Source of the DNA: JABFRJ01 sp031374735
GTDB lineage: Bacteria > Pseudomonadota > Alphaproteobacteria > Rhizobiales > Hyphomicrobiaceae
Length of the DNA stretch: 64,000 bases
Reading direction: 5' to 3'
Assembly (NCBI GenBank): GCA_031374735.1
Contig: JANMGQ010000046.1
Span: 20,334 to 84,333 of the forward strand
Below the pieces are notes generated by a model that worked only from the letters and a program-made list of their open reading frames with translations, was not told where the DNA came from and searched no databases. How positions within the stretch are numbered: the stretch's first letter is position 1; the number at the start of each line of letters is the position of its first letter. This document shows positions 17,674 to 27,500 of this stretch, piece after piece. The position numbers and the translations under genes were made by a program.

Positions 17674-18906
17674 TCACGATGTTTGACCATCGGCGCTCTT
17701 GACGTCCCGAACGGCACCGCTGCGCACGAGGCTCTCGATATCGGTGGCTGCGAAGCCGAACTCTGCCAGCACGTCCCTCGTGTGTTCGCCGAGCTGCGGC
17801 GCCGCGTGCTGGACGCCCCCTGGCGTGTCGGAGAACTTCACGGGCAAGCCGAGCGTTTGCATGCGGCCGGCGATCGGATGGTCGACCTCGGGCACCATGT
17901 TGCGCGCGGCAGTTTGCGGATGGGCCAGCATCTGCTGGATGTCGAGGACGGGGCCTGCGGGCACACCGGCTTCAGCGAGCAACTGCAGCGCTTCCGTTGA
18001 CGTCCGCCGTTTGAAATGTGGTGCCAGGGTTTCGATGAGCACCGTGAGATGGACCATGCGAGCGCGGCCATCGGCAAAACGCGCATCACGACCGAGCGCC
18101 TCGATATCAAAGGCCCCCAACATGGCCTGCCAGTTGGCCTGGTTCGCCGCGCCGACACTGACCCACCCATCAGATGTCTGGAACGCTTGATAGGGCGCAT
18201 TGAGCGGATGGGCGGAGCCCATCGGCTGGGGCGCGATGCCGGTCGCCATGGCAATCGCCGATTGCCAATAGGTGTGCGTGATTCCGGCCTCGAAGAGCGA
18301 GGTTTCGACCTGCTGCCCACGACCGGTTTGTGCGCGGCTTGCAACAGCCGCCAAGATACCCATGGCGAGCAGAAGGCCAGCGGTGATGTCGCAAACGGGG
18401 GCGCCGACCTTCACAGGCGGTCGTCCGGGGCCTTCGCCCGTGATCGACATCAAGCCAGACATCCCCTGCGCCACGAGATCGAATCCGCCCTGCGCTGCCA
18501 GAGGGCCCGTGCGCCCGAAGCCCGAGATGGCCGCGTAGATCAGACGTGGATTGATGATCTTGAGATCATCGTAGCCGAGGCCGAGACCCGGCATGGTCTC
18601 CGCCCGATAATTCTCGATCAGCACGTCGGCGTCCCGCACCAGCCGGCGCATCACATCACGGCCGTCGGCATGCTTCAGGTCAACAACGATGCCGCGCTTG
18701 TTGCGGTTCATCATCATGTAGGCGGCCGACTCGCCGTTGATCGCTGGCGGCACGGAACGGCGCGTGTCGTCACCACCGTTGGCCTTCTCGAGCTTGATGA
18801 CGTCAGCGCCCATGTCGGCAAGCATCAAGCCGCACACAGGCCCCGCCATCATGTGCGCGAGTTCAATGACGCGGAGACCTGCGAGGGGGCCAGGACGTTT
18901 TGACAT
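17674..18906 (-). CDS. CaiB/BaiF family CoA transferase
   Basis: A 410-residue class III CoA transferase, which moves CoA between acyl-CoA and a free acid by way of a covalent aspartyl intermediate. The N-terminus GPLAGLRVIELAHMMAGP and the GADVIKLE segment are typical. The catalytic aspartate is Asp143 in GGFDLVAQGMSG, and RGIVVDLK is also conserved. The length fits the family. It is a monocistronic gene converging on the srf locus; no acyl-CoA dehydrogenase or hydratase adjoins it, so the substrate is unknown. Confidence 0.93.
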   Translation of the reverse strand: MSKRPGPLAGLRVIELAHMMAGPVCGLMLADMGADVIKLEKANGGDDTRRSVPPAINGESAAYMMMNRNKRGIVVDLKHADGRDVMRRLVRDADVLIENYRAETMPGLGLGYDDLKIINPRLIYAAISGFGRTGPLAAQGGFDLVAQGMSGLMSITGEGPGRPPVKVGAPVCDITAGLLLAMGILAAVASRAQTGRGQQVETSLFEAGITHTYWQSAIAMATGIAPQPMGSAHPLNAPYQAFQTSDGWVSVGAANQANWQAMLGAFDIEALGRDARFADGRARMVHLTVLIETLAPHFKRRTSTEALQLLAEAGVPAGPVLDIQQMLAHPQTAARNMVPEVDHPIAGRMQTLGLPVKFSDTPGGVQHAAPQLGEHTRDVLAEFGFAATDIESLVRSGAVRDVKSADGQTS

Positions 18907-19056
18907 CGGGTCTGCCGAGCGTTTTGCGTTGTGACTTGGAATGTTGATCCGTCCGGAGCTACGTCGGCGCCGAGCGTTTGTCGATCCACGCAGCTACCAA
19001 GAGCTTCACTGCATCGACCACGGGCGTGATTTCTAGAGTTCGTTCTAAGGATGCTG

Positions 19057-19260
19057 CGAACAATAAGTGAATCGAGTTTGCTCCGTTATTCCAACAAACT
19101 AAGTCATCCCGGCGCGGGCCGGGACCCACGACAGGCCACAGCAAATGCTTGTGCCAGCTTTTGTTTTTTGACTTGTCGTGGGTCCCGGCCTTCGCCGGGA
19201 TGACGTGTGGTGAGGGGGAGCAAAATATCTGAACACGGAATGCGTAGCACTTATTGTTCG
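19057..19260. repeat. MITE-like palindromic element with nested inverted repeats
   Basis: The outer ends are a perfect 13-bp inverted repeat, cgaacaataagtg (19057-19069) and its complement (19248-19260). Inside sit two 31-bp arms, 19103-19133 and 19174-19204, that match at 29 of 31 positions and would form a long hairpin. There is no transposase ORF. This looks like a non-autonomous miniature element or a palindromic intergenic repeat of the kind abundant in Hyphomicrobiales. The rest of the 18907-19267 gap shows no gene. Confidence 0.75.
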
Positions 19261-19267
19261 GATCGCC

Positions 19268-20299
19268 CTAAGGTCTGGATGGTGCGGGCGTACCTGCTGA
19301 CGGAGCCGCCTGCGGGGCGGGCGGTTCGGGCGGACGGTTGAGCTGTCGGGGTGCGAAATGCAGCATGAACCCCCGTTCACGAGCGCGGACTTCGGCAAGC
19401 GCGCGTTTTTCCGGTGTCGTCACGTACTCGACCACCATAACCGGGATCTTGTCGGCGCGAGCACGCATGAGCAGGCTGACCGATGCGGCGACATCCGGAG
19501 CTGGGTTTTCGCCGTCCTTGTGGTCAATTCCAAAATAGAGGTCCTCTTTGCCGATCGCATCAATGGTGCGTCGATAGTGGGCATGGCGCAGCAGCTCTTC
19601 CGCGTTCTGGGGCACGATCAGAAAGCCGGGGCGTCGCATTTTGCCATACGTCGAAATGGCGGTGACGAGCTTGATCATGTCGGCTTCGGCCGTAGGTCGT
19701 TCCTTGGTCCAGTCTTCATAGACATCGACACGATCAAGATAGACGCCATCAAACCCGGCTTCGATGATGCGGTCGAGATAGCCCATGCGCGTTTCCGTAA
19801 CGCGCTCGGCCCAGGCGTCAAACAGCGACCGGCTGGGCTCGAACAGGATGTTCTGCCAACCATGCTCCCAGTAGCGGACACGATAGTTCTTCTTCCACTC
19901 CGTGTTTTCCGGCCCAATGAACGACGGCTTGATGAGCGACCAATGCGAGCGCCAGTAGTAGCGATAACTCTCGGCTTCGCCGATCGAGAGGTAGGCCAAC
20001 ACGATCCGCTGGCGCCCGTCGGGTCGCGTCTTGAAGCGCGTCACGGTGTCAGCCGACAGTGTCGCATGCGGTTCGCGGAAGCGCTGGCTGTCGATCACCA
20101 ACACGTCGATAGCCGCCGGGATTCGGTCCGGTGCGGCGTTCTGCAGCTGATAGCCCCAGCTGCGCGCGTCCTGGATCGACGGGCCGGTCCTTGCAGATAG
20201 CGGCGCACGTGGGGCTGGTGTGATCCAAGCAATGTAAGCGAGTGCTACGGGTCCTGCGACCAGCGCCAAGCGGCTCAGGGTCTTGATGAAATATCTCAT
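19268..20299 (-). CDS. GH114-like endo-alpha-1,4-polygalactosaminidase-type protein
   Basis: A 343-residue protein with an N-terminal signal anchor (residues 1-28) and a TIM-barrel domain of the TM1410/GH114 superfamily: SWGYQLQN, DVLVIDSQ, VLAYLSIGEAESYRYYW, GFDGVYLDRVDVYEDW and a YFGIDHKD segment. GH114 enzymes cut galactosamine-rich exopolysaccharide. The conserved acidic residues in IDSQ, SIGEAE and YLDRVD are present. The C-terminus is a Pro/Ala-rich tail. The start at 20299 has GGAGG 5 nt upstream. Probably acts in the periplasm or outside on a polysaccharide; no exopolysaccharide cluster is adjacent. Confidence 0.82.
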   Translation of the reverse strand: MRYFIKTLSRLALVAGPVALAYIAWITPAPRAPLSARTGPSIQDARSWGYQLQNAAPDRIPAAIDVLVIDSQRFREPHATLSADTVTRFKTRPDGRQRIVLAYLSIGEAESYRYYWRSHWSLIKPSFIGPENTEWKKNYRVRYWEHGWQNILFEPSRSLFDAWAERVTETRMGYLDRIIEAGFDGVYLDRVDVYEDWTKERPTAEADMIKLVTAISTYGKMRRPGFLIVPQNAEELLRHAHYRRTIDAIGKEDLYFGIDHKDGENPAPDVAASVSLLMRARADKIPVMVVEYVTTPEKRALAEVRARERGFMLHFAPRQLNRPPEPPAPQAAPSAGTPAPSRP

Positions 20300-20419
20300 C
20301 GCACCTCCATCCGCACTGGCGTTAGCCGAACGACTTTGTTTCCGCCAGTCGATGTCGGCAATCAATTCGCCCTTGGAATTGGCAGATTTAGCGTTTTACG
20401 GGATTTTCCGGTTGAGCGA

Positions 20420-23400
20420 TCAGTTCGACGCCCACACATCCGTGCAGTAGCGGTTCTCAGCCGTCATGGCATCGATGCGTTTCTCGGCGTCCGCGCGCGA
20501 CATGCCGCCCTTGTTTGCAACAAGATCGATGAAGGCCTCACGCACGGCGGGTGCCATTTTGCTGGCATCGCCGCAGACGTAGATGTGCGCGCCTTTCTGC
20601 AGCAGGTCCCACAGGGCCGTCGCCTCGGCTTTCACAAGATCCTGCACATAAGCTTTTGGATGACCGCTGGCGCGCGAGAAGGCCACGTGCAGCTTGGTCG
20701 TGCCGTCCGCCTCGAACGCCTTCAGTTCATCGCCGTAGATGAAGTCCTGGTCTGGTCGGCGGCAACCAAAGAACAGATGCGACGCGCCCATGGTCTTACC
20801 CTGCTTCTTAAGGGCCGCGCGCTCCTGCAGGAAACCGCGGAAGGGCGCAAGGCCCGTGCCCGGGCCAATCATGATCACGGGCACGGTCGGATCATCCGGA
20901 AGTCGGAACGCCGACTTGGTGTCCTTGACGAACGAATAGATCACGTTCTTGGCGCGCTGAGGGCGCAGATAGTTCGAGCACACCCCTTCGAACGTGCCTG
21001 TGCCGGCGCGATGCGGATCGTTGACGATCGCAACTGAGATGGAACACGCGTTCGGCGACACCAGCGGGGACGACGAGATCGAGTAATAGCGGGGACGCAG
21101 CGGGGGCAGCATCTCCAGATAGACATTGAACGGCAGCTCGCAGGCGCGAAACTCTTCCAGAAGGTCGATCACCGACTTGCGTTTGTTGAACACGTCGGCG
21201 CGATACTTGGCCTGGGAGGCCTCGTCATCTCCGGAGAGCGCGCGCAGCTTCGGGCCAGTGTGCGGGCAGCGTGTGTGGGCGGCCATCGTCGCAATATGCT
21301 TGCGACTCGCCACGTCCTGCAGCTCGACATAGTCGCCGAGCAGACGTGAGACTTGGATCGGTTGGTCCACGGGTAGCACGCCCTTGCGACCGCCCGCGGC
21401 GTGCAACTTAATGCGCGCTTCCGGTGCGATGTCGAACCGATCAGCGACGCGACGGATCAAGGCCGGCGCGTTGTGGGCGATGACACCCAAGTGGTCACCG
21501 GCCCGATACGACACACCCGCCGGCAGTTGCACTTCGATATGGCGTGTCGAACGAGGCGATGGCTCTGCCCCCGTCTTGGTGTGCAGTTCGCGGTTGACGA
21601 GGATCGGTGTCGTTGCTGCGCCAAGTGAGCTGACGAACGGGCTCACCTCTTTTTCCGAAATCACCTCGACAGCATACTGATCCAGTCGCTCGCTGCTCGG
21701 CGGTGCGATCTCAACGCCGAGATCTTTCGCAACGGTCTGCCAGAGCGGCGTGAACCAGGACTGGAACTGGCCGTCGAAATCGTCGCGCGCATCGCCTTCG
21801 CCCCGCGCCGTGATGCGGTGCGCGCCAAAGGCCGCGAGTTTGCTATCGATCATGCGCGGCACGGTTTGGAACGTTGCGGCCCAATCGCGGTTGCCGCAGC
21901 CGAACACGACATAGCGCACGCCCTTGAGCGCCGTCGGTGCGAGGGCACTCTTGTCGAGCCAGTCGCAGAACTTCTGTGCGTTGTCGGGCGGTGCACCGTT
22001 GTAGGACGCCGAGATGATCGCAACGGCGCCCTCGGTTGGCAGGCGGCCGGCATAATCGTCGAGCGGCGCCGTCGTAACATTGAAGCCATTGCCATCGCCC
22101 GCATCCGCGATCTGCCGGGCGATCCCTTCAGCGGCACCCAGGTTCGAGCCGTAGAGCACCAGCAGTGGCGTGTTGTGCGTTGGGCGGTTCGGATTGACCG
22201 CGCGCACGGGTGCTGCACTTTCCGTATTCACCGACACTGAGCGCGCACCGGGATGGTTCTCGCGACCGGGGCGTGGGCGGATCTTCATGAAGAACTCGTC
22301 GGGCTTCACCGACAGCGTCTCTTTTACTTTCAGCGCATAGCGCTTGTGATCGATCAACTCGAAGCGCTGCAGGATCATGCCGATCAGCAGCGCTGCTTCC
22401 TGCATGGCGAACTGACGGCCGATACAGGCGCGCTGGCCATTGCCGAACGGCTTGTAGGCGCCGGACGGCCGCTTGGCTTCCGCTTCGCGCGTGTGGTTCT
22501 CCGGATCGAACACGTCCGCGCGCTCGCCCCAGACGGTTTTGTCTTTGTGCAGCGACGGGATCAACACGACCGTCTGGTAGGCCTTTTTGATCTCGTACTT
22601 GCCGCCAATGATCTCGACGTCCTTGTGCGGGGCGACCGCGTACGCTGGCGCCGTCGGCCACAGCCGCAGGGCCTCCTTGAGGATCTTGGTGATGTACTCG
22701 AGTTGCGTGACCTGGCTCGGCGTCGGTGCGTGGGCGAGATTGGGGCCAAGCACGCGATCCACCTCAGCCACGGCCTTCGCCATGATCTCAGGGTTCTGCA
22801 GCAAGTAATAGATCACAAATGACAGCAGGCCGCTGGTCGTCTCGTGGCCAGCAATCAGGAACGTGATCACCTGATAGCGCATCTGCAGATCGTCAAGCCG
22901 CTCGCCGGTTTTCTTGTCGACGCCCGACATCATGTAGGACAGCAGATCTTTCTTGTCCTTGGCGAGTTCGGGATGCGCGCGGCGCTCCTGAATGATCCGG
23001 TCCACCACCTTGTTCATGTAGCGGATGTCGTTCTTGAGCTTGATCTCGCGATCCTTGCGAATGATGTCCTCAAGTGGCAGCCCGCGTGTGCGCATCGTCG
23101 CGTCGAGCGCCCGCACCATGGCTTCGACAAAGGGGTGATTGTCGCGCCGATAGAAGCTGTTGAAGCGGTAGTCGAAGCCGGCGAGCCCAATCGTGTCGAG
23201 CGTCATGGCTGTCATGTCGTGCACGACGTCGATTTCTTCATCCGCGTTGAGACGGCCCCATTTCTCGACCATCTGCGTCGCCACATCGACCATCATGGGG
23301 TGGTAGCCGAGCATAGCTTTCTGCGAAAAATTCGGCAGCAGGATGTTGTGCGCTTTCGACCAGTTCGGCTCCTCGGTGTAGGCTGTGAACAGCCCATCGC

Positions 23401-23662
23401 CGGCGAACGCCCGAATGCGCCGCAAAGCCCCCCGCACGGCCTTGTCAAAGCGCGTCTCGTCCGACAGTTCCTCGACCAGATCGGCGCCCGAAACAACGAT
23501 GATGGGCTTGCCCATCATGTCGAGCCAGTAGATGGGGCCGAGTTCCTTGGCGAACGCCATCATGTCCTGGATCGGCGCCGCTGCGCGCAACGAGAACATG
23601 TTGCCGACGTAGCGCGTGCGCGGGGGCGAGGGAATCGGATCGAGCGGATTGAGGTCGGACAT
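20420..23662 (-). CDS. Self-sufficient cytochrome P450 / NADPH-P450 reductase (CYP102 type)
   Basis: A 1080-residue single-chain monooxygenase of the P450-BM3 layout. The heme domain has AGHETTSG in the I-helix near residue 270 and FGNGQRACIGRQFAM with the heme-ligand cysteine near 412. A flavodoxin-type FMN domain starts near 497 (LLVLYGSNLGAAEGIA). The FAD/NADPH reductase domain follows with PRYYSISSSP near 857 and MIGPGTGLAPFRGFLQER near 935, ending in DVWASN. BM3-type enzymes hydroxylate medium- to long-chain fatty acids below the terminal carbon, using NADPH and oxygen without a separate partner. All three domains look intact. The TetR-type repressor often found next to CYP102 genes is not present here. 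Confidence 0.96.
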   Translation of the reverse strand: MSDLNPLDPIPSPPRTRYVGNMFSLRAAAPIQDMMAFAKELGPIYWLDMMGKPIIVVSGADLVEELSDETRFDKAVRGALRRIRAFAGDGLFTAYTEEPNWSKAHNILLPNFSQKAMLGYHPMMVDVATQMVEKWGRLNADEEIDVVHDMTAMTLDTIGLAGFDYRFNSFYRRDNHPFVEAMVRALDATMRTRGLPLEDIIRKDREIKLKNDIRYMNKVVDRIIQERRAHPELAKDKKDLLSYMMSGVDKKTGERLDDLQMRYQVITFLIAGHETTSGLLSFVIYYLLQNPEIMAKAVAEVDRVLGPNLAHAPTPSQVTQLEYITKILKEALRLWPTAPAYAVAPHKDVEIIGGKYEIKKAYQTVVLIPSLHKDKTVWGERADVFDPENHTREAEAKRPSGAYKPFGNGQRACIGRQFAMQEAALLIGMILQRFELIDHKRYALKVKETLSVKPDEFFMKIRPRPGRENHPGARSVSVNTESAAPVRAVNPNRPTHNTPLLVLYGSNLGAAEGIARQIADAGDGNGFNVTTAPLDDYAGRLPTEGAVAIISASYNGAPPDNAQKFCDWLDKSALAPTALKGVRYVVFGCGNRDWAATFQTVPRMIDSKLAAFGAHRITARGEGDARDDFDGQFQSWFTPLWQTVAKDLGVEIAPPSSERLDQYAVEVISEKEVSPFVSSLGAATTPILVNRELHTKTGAEPSPRSTRHIEVQLPAGVSYRAGDHLGVIAHNAPALIRRVADRFDIAPEARIKLHAAGGRKGVLPVDQPIQVSRLLGDYVELQDVASRKHIATMAAHTRCPHTGPKLRALSGDDEASQAKYRADVFNKRKSVIDLLEEFRACELPFNVYLEMLPPLRPRYYSISSSPLVSPNACSISVAIVNDPHRAGTGTFEGVCSNYLRPQRAKNVIYSFVKDTKSAFRLPDDPTVPVIMIGPGTGLAPFRGFLQERAALKKQGKTMGASHLFFGCRRPDQDFIYGDELKAFEADGTTKLHVAFSRASGHPKAYVQDLVKAEATALWDLLQKGAHIYVCGDASKMAPAVREAFIDLVANKGGMSRADAEKRIDAMTAENRYCTDVWASN

Positions 23663-23775
23663 TTCTTAGGCCTTCTGCCGGGCAAATGCGCAAACTGACG
23701 TTAGCGTCATAGCGCGAGGCAGCAAAGCCGCAAATGGGGCTGCGCCCCCGTTGGTTGATCGCAATAAACGCAAAA

Positions 23776-23799
23776 CCCCGCTCTCGCGAGAGAGCAGGG
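23776..23799 (-). terminator. Intrinsic terminator of the small secreted protein gene
   Basis: On the minus strand, ccctgctctctcgcgagagcggggtt folds into a GC-rich stem followed by TTTT; it lies about 40 bp past the stop of the gene at 23836. Confidence 0.7.
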
Positions 23800-23835
23800 T
23801 CTTTGGTTGACGGGCAGGCATGTCGGCCGAAGGCG

Positions 23836-24114
23836 TTACCAGCGGCGCCAGCCCCAATAGGCGTATGGCCGGTAGTACGGCCGCGGCGGGCCGTAGTAGA
23901 AGGAATAGACCCGTGGCGCTGGGCGCCAGCACCGGACGAGGTAGCCATTGCTCCAGCATCGGCCCCACGTCACGGTCTCAACGTTCGACCGCTCAGCGGA
24001 ATCGGCTTTCAGCGTGGCGGCTGCGCCAGCTAGTCCAGCAGGTGCAGCTTCAGCGGTCGCGGCCAGACCCATCAGTCCGAGTGCCGCAGGGATCACGAGC
24101 AGTTTGGATGACAT
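23836..24114 (-). CDS. Small secreted Tyr/Pro/Trp-rich protein
   Basis: A 92-residue protein with a clear signal peptide (MSSKLLVIPAALGLMGLAAT..., cleaved near AEAAPA). The mature part contains WGRCWSNGYLVRCWRPAPR with two cysteines and ends in a low-complexity tail of Tyr, Pro, Arg and Trp (SFYYGPPRPYYRPY). Small secreted proteins with such tails are common in Hyphomicrobiales and have no assigned function. The start at 24114 has GGAGAG upstream; the longer upstream in-frame reading has no support. Confidence 0.75.
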   Translation of the reverse strand: MSSKLLVIPAALGLMGLAATAEAAPAGLAGAAATLKADSAERSNVETVTWGRCWSNGYLVRCWRPAPRVYSFYYGPPRPYYRPYAYWGWRRW

Positions 24115-24278
24115 CGTTCTCTCCAATGTTCGACAGTGGCGCATCGTCGAGGCCCTTTCGTTGATGCTGCAACGCATGTGATGGCTGCCGGCTGAACCGG
24201 CAATGAATACGTCGACGTCGCGCGGGCAGTTTCGATAAAACCGATCCGCGCAAACAGCCCAAAGCAGAGAGAGAGGCC

Positions 24279-24313
24279 GGATAAGTGTTCCGCAGAACAA
24301 ATAGGACTTATCC
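24279..24313. repeat. Nested inverted repeat upstream of the giant repeat protein
   Basis: ggataagt (24279-24286) pairs with acttatcc (24306-24313), and directly inside the left arm is gttc-cgca-gaac. A possible regulatory site in the 460-bp divergent gap between the small secreted protein and the giant protein. Confidence 0.4.
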
Positions 24314-24374
24314 GCATTGCCATGCACTCTTATGACGGAGCAATTTAGGCGTGCGTTGCGGCACGGCCACAGTT

Positions 24375-24396
24375 CATGTTTTGATCTCAAAACATG
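24375..24396. promoter_or_regulatory. Perfect 22-bp palindrome (operator-like)
   Basis: catgttttga-tc-tcaaaacatg is a perfect 10-bp inverted repeat, 180 bp upstream of the giant protein start. Its size and symmetry fit a dimeric regulator's operator; the regulator is not identifiable. Confidence 0.45.
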
Positions 24397-24575
24397 CAAT
24401 CTTAAGAAGAAATTTCTTGCTCAAACGTCAAATGTATGATTACTAGAGATTGCGGTTGGGCGATTTGCGTTGCGCCCGACTTATGCTCATTAACTTGTTA
24501 TTAACCGGATCAGCTCAGCCCCGTCTATGGGGCCGGATCTGTTCGTGTGCGGCCCAATCAAGCCGGACACGCCCC

Positions 24576-27500
24576 ATGCTCCTCTCTGCATCGCTCCGCC
24601 GCCTCTCGCGCACGCTCGCCAGCCTGCGATGGGCCGCGACATTTCTGGTGCTGACGGCGCTACCGGCCCTGGCGCAGGTCGACATCCAGTTCAAGAATTT
24701 TGAGAGCGTGCCGGCCTCCGTCGCCGCGGGCGGCGTCTACCGCTATGTGGTGGAGGTCGAAAACAACAACCTCAGCCCGGCGGCCAACTCGACCCTCTCT
24801 GTGCCCCTGCCAACGGGCGTCGTCTTCGTCGCGGTCACGACCGACAAGGGCAGCTGCGCACACACCGCGCTGACGAACACCGTCAGCTGCACCTTCGGCA
24901 CGCTCAACGGCACACTCTCGGGCGGCTCGCCTGCCGCGGTGAACATCGATGTGCGTGCAGGCATGCCGGGCCCGGACACGATCAGCGTCACCGGCACCGT
25001 CGGCACGTCGTCGTCCGAGGTGAATACCGTCAACAACGTCCAGCCCATCACGACAACGGTCGTCAATGGCGCCAATCTGAGCTTTCAAACGTATGCCGCC
25101 GGCCCGACACCGTCCGTGATCGCTGGCGCGAATGCGACCTACACGGCCATCGTCCAGAACGCCGGCCCCAACATTGCCGTCGACGCATTCATCGAGTTCA
25201 AGCTCGCTGTTGGTCTGTCTTACCAGTCGAAGTCCGGATCGAACTGGACCTGCAATGTGCAATCTGGCGACTACACAAGTGGTGAAATTGTCCGCTGCTC
25301 TTACGCGGCGTCCATCGGGGTTGCAGCCAACGCCGCAACTCTGACGTGGCAGGCCAAGGTCGCAGGCAATCAAGTCGGCACACTGTCCACGTCGGGCACC
25401 ATCACCTCCACCACGCTCGACGGCGATGCCAACGACAACGTGGCCAGTGCCGCAATCAATGTCGTCGCTGGCACCGACCTGCAGATGGTCAAATCCGTCA
25501 GCGCGAACCCCGTCATCGGCGGCACGCCCGTCACGTTTACGCTGCAGGTCAACAACCTTGGGCCCCATCCGGCGTCTGGCCTGACGGTGACCGACACCAT
25601 CCCGACAGGGTTCACCGCTCTCAACACGACAGGCACGAACACATCCGATTGGTCGTGCAATATCGTTGGCCAACTGCTGACCTGCACGCGGCCGACGCTC
25701 GCCGTCGGCTCCGCCACACCAATTCTGATCAACGCCACGGCACCTGACAACGCGCTCATCAGCCCGACGGGCACCGCTGCCTCCAACAGCGCAACCGTCG
25801 TGCAGACGTCACAGGAATCGAACGCCGGCAACAACACCGGCACCGTCAACTTCAACATGATGAAGAACGGCGTCGACATGCGTCCGACGGGCTTCTCGCG
25901 CGGGCCGAACCCGGTCGCACAGGGCTCAAACATCACGACGCAATTCGCCGTCCACAACGATGGCCCGCTCGTCGCCACCGGCGTTATCCGTGCGTCATTT
26001 CAATTGTCGACGGGTGAGACCTATGTCAGCGGCACCGGCACGGGCTGGACGTGCGTGCCCTCGACCACCACGACCGGTTTGATCAACTGCGAACGCGCCG
26101 GCCCCGTTGCAATCAACACATCGACACCGTCAATTACGTTCATAACGACGGCGACAACGGCCGGCACACTGACAGCCAACGCCTGCGTCAGCCAGGGCGC
26201 TGGCCTGCAACCCATAGAAGGCGAGATCAACCCCGCCAACGACTGCACCTCGGGCGGTGTTTCGGCAACGTCAGCCGTCGCGGATCTGCAAGTCACAAAA
26301 TCGGTCGTGCCCGCCTCACCTGCGACCCTTGCCGCAGCCGCCGACACGCTCACCTATTCGCTCACGGTCACCAACCTCAGCACCACCACTGACGCGGGCC
26401 AGGTCACGCTGACCGACCCGATCCCGATGTATTCCAGCAGCTATACCGGTGGCGGCGCAACGCGACCCGCGACAGGCGTCACCGTCACAAGTGCTGCCGG
26501 CGCGACCTGTACGGTTGGCGCAACCGTCACCTGCGATTGGGCCTCGTTCCCGGCCAACACGGCCCGCACTGTAACCATCGAAGTCAAACGCCCGATGCAG
26601 TCGGGCACCTTCACCAACCGTGCCTATGCCTACTCCTCGACCATTGGCGATCCGAACCGCGCCAACAACGAAGACACCGCCACCGCTGTCGTCGAGGGCG
26701 CCGTTGATGTTGCCGTCACGCAGAAAACCGCCTCGCCCGACCCGGCCCGCGGCGGCGTCGACATCACCTACACTATTCAAGCGCGCAACCTCGGCCCGTC
26801 TGCCGCAGCGGACTTCGTTGTCACCGACACCTTCACATCGATCCCCGGCGGTCTCACATTCGTCAGCGTTGCGGGCTCAAACGGCGGCATATGCACGGCC
26901 TTCAACACCACCACGAACTCCGTCTCGTGTAACTTCGGCACTGTGGGCGCCACCGGCGTGCGCACTATGACTGTCGTCGTACGCCCGAACTTCGTCACCG
27001 AGACACCGGTGCCAACGCGGCGCTTCTTCGCGAACACGGCGAGCGTCACCACGAGCACTTACGAAGCCGCGAGCGACAAAGCCAACAACGAAAAATCGCT
27101 GAGCGTCGAGATCAAGCCCGCTGAAGTCGACGTGCTGATCGAGGAGACGGACCTCAAGGATCCCGTCGGTTTCGACACCACGACTCCCGCCAACAACCTG
27201 ATTGTCTATCGCATCCGCGTAACCAACAACGGCCCCTCCTACGCAACCGGCGTGACCTTCACCGACAAGTGGACCTCGCCGCCCTCAACCACGAAAACGC
27301 TGACATATCTTTGCGATCTCGCAACGGCGACAGCGACCAGCACCTGCGCGTCGCCACCGGCGACCCAGTGCAGCAACGCCACGCCGACGGTCACCTGCGT
27401 CAACCCATCGGATATGGCATCCGGCGCCGTCTGGACGCGCTACCTGATCTATCGCGTCGACACGGCTCCCGCGACCACTGGCGACAGCTATCGCAAGGAC

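Noticed and set aside
22844..23698. A 284-codon plus-strand frame opposite the P450
   Set aside because: Fully antisense to the conserved heme domain; no protein-like content.
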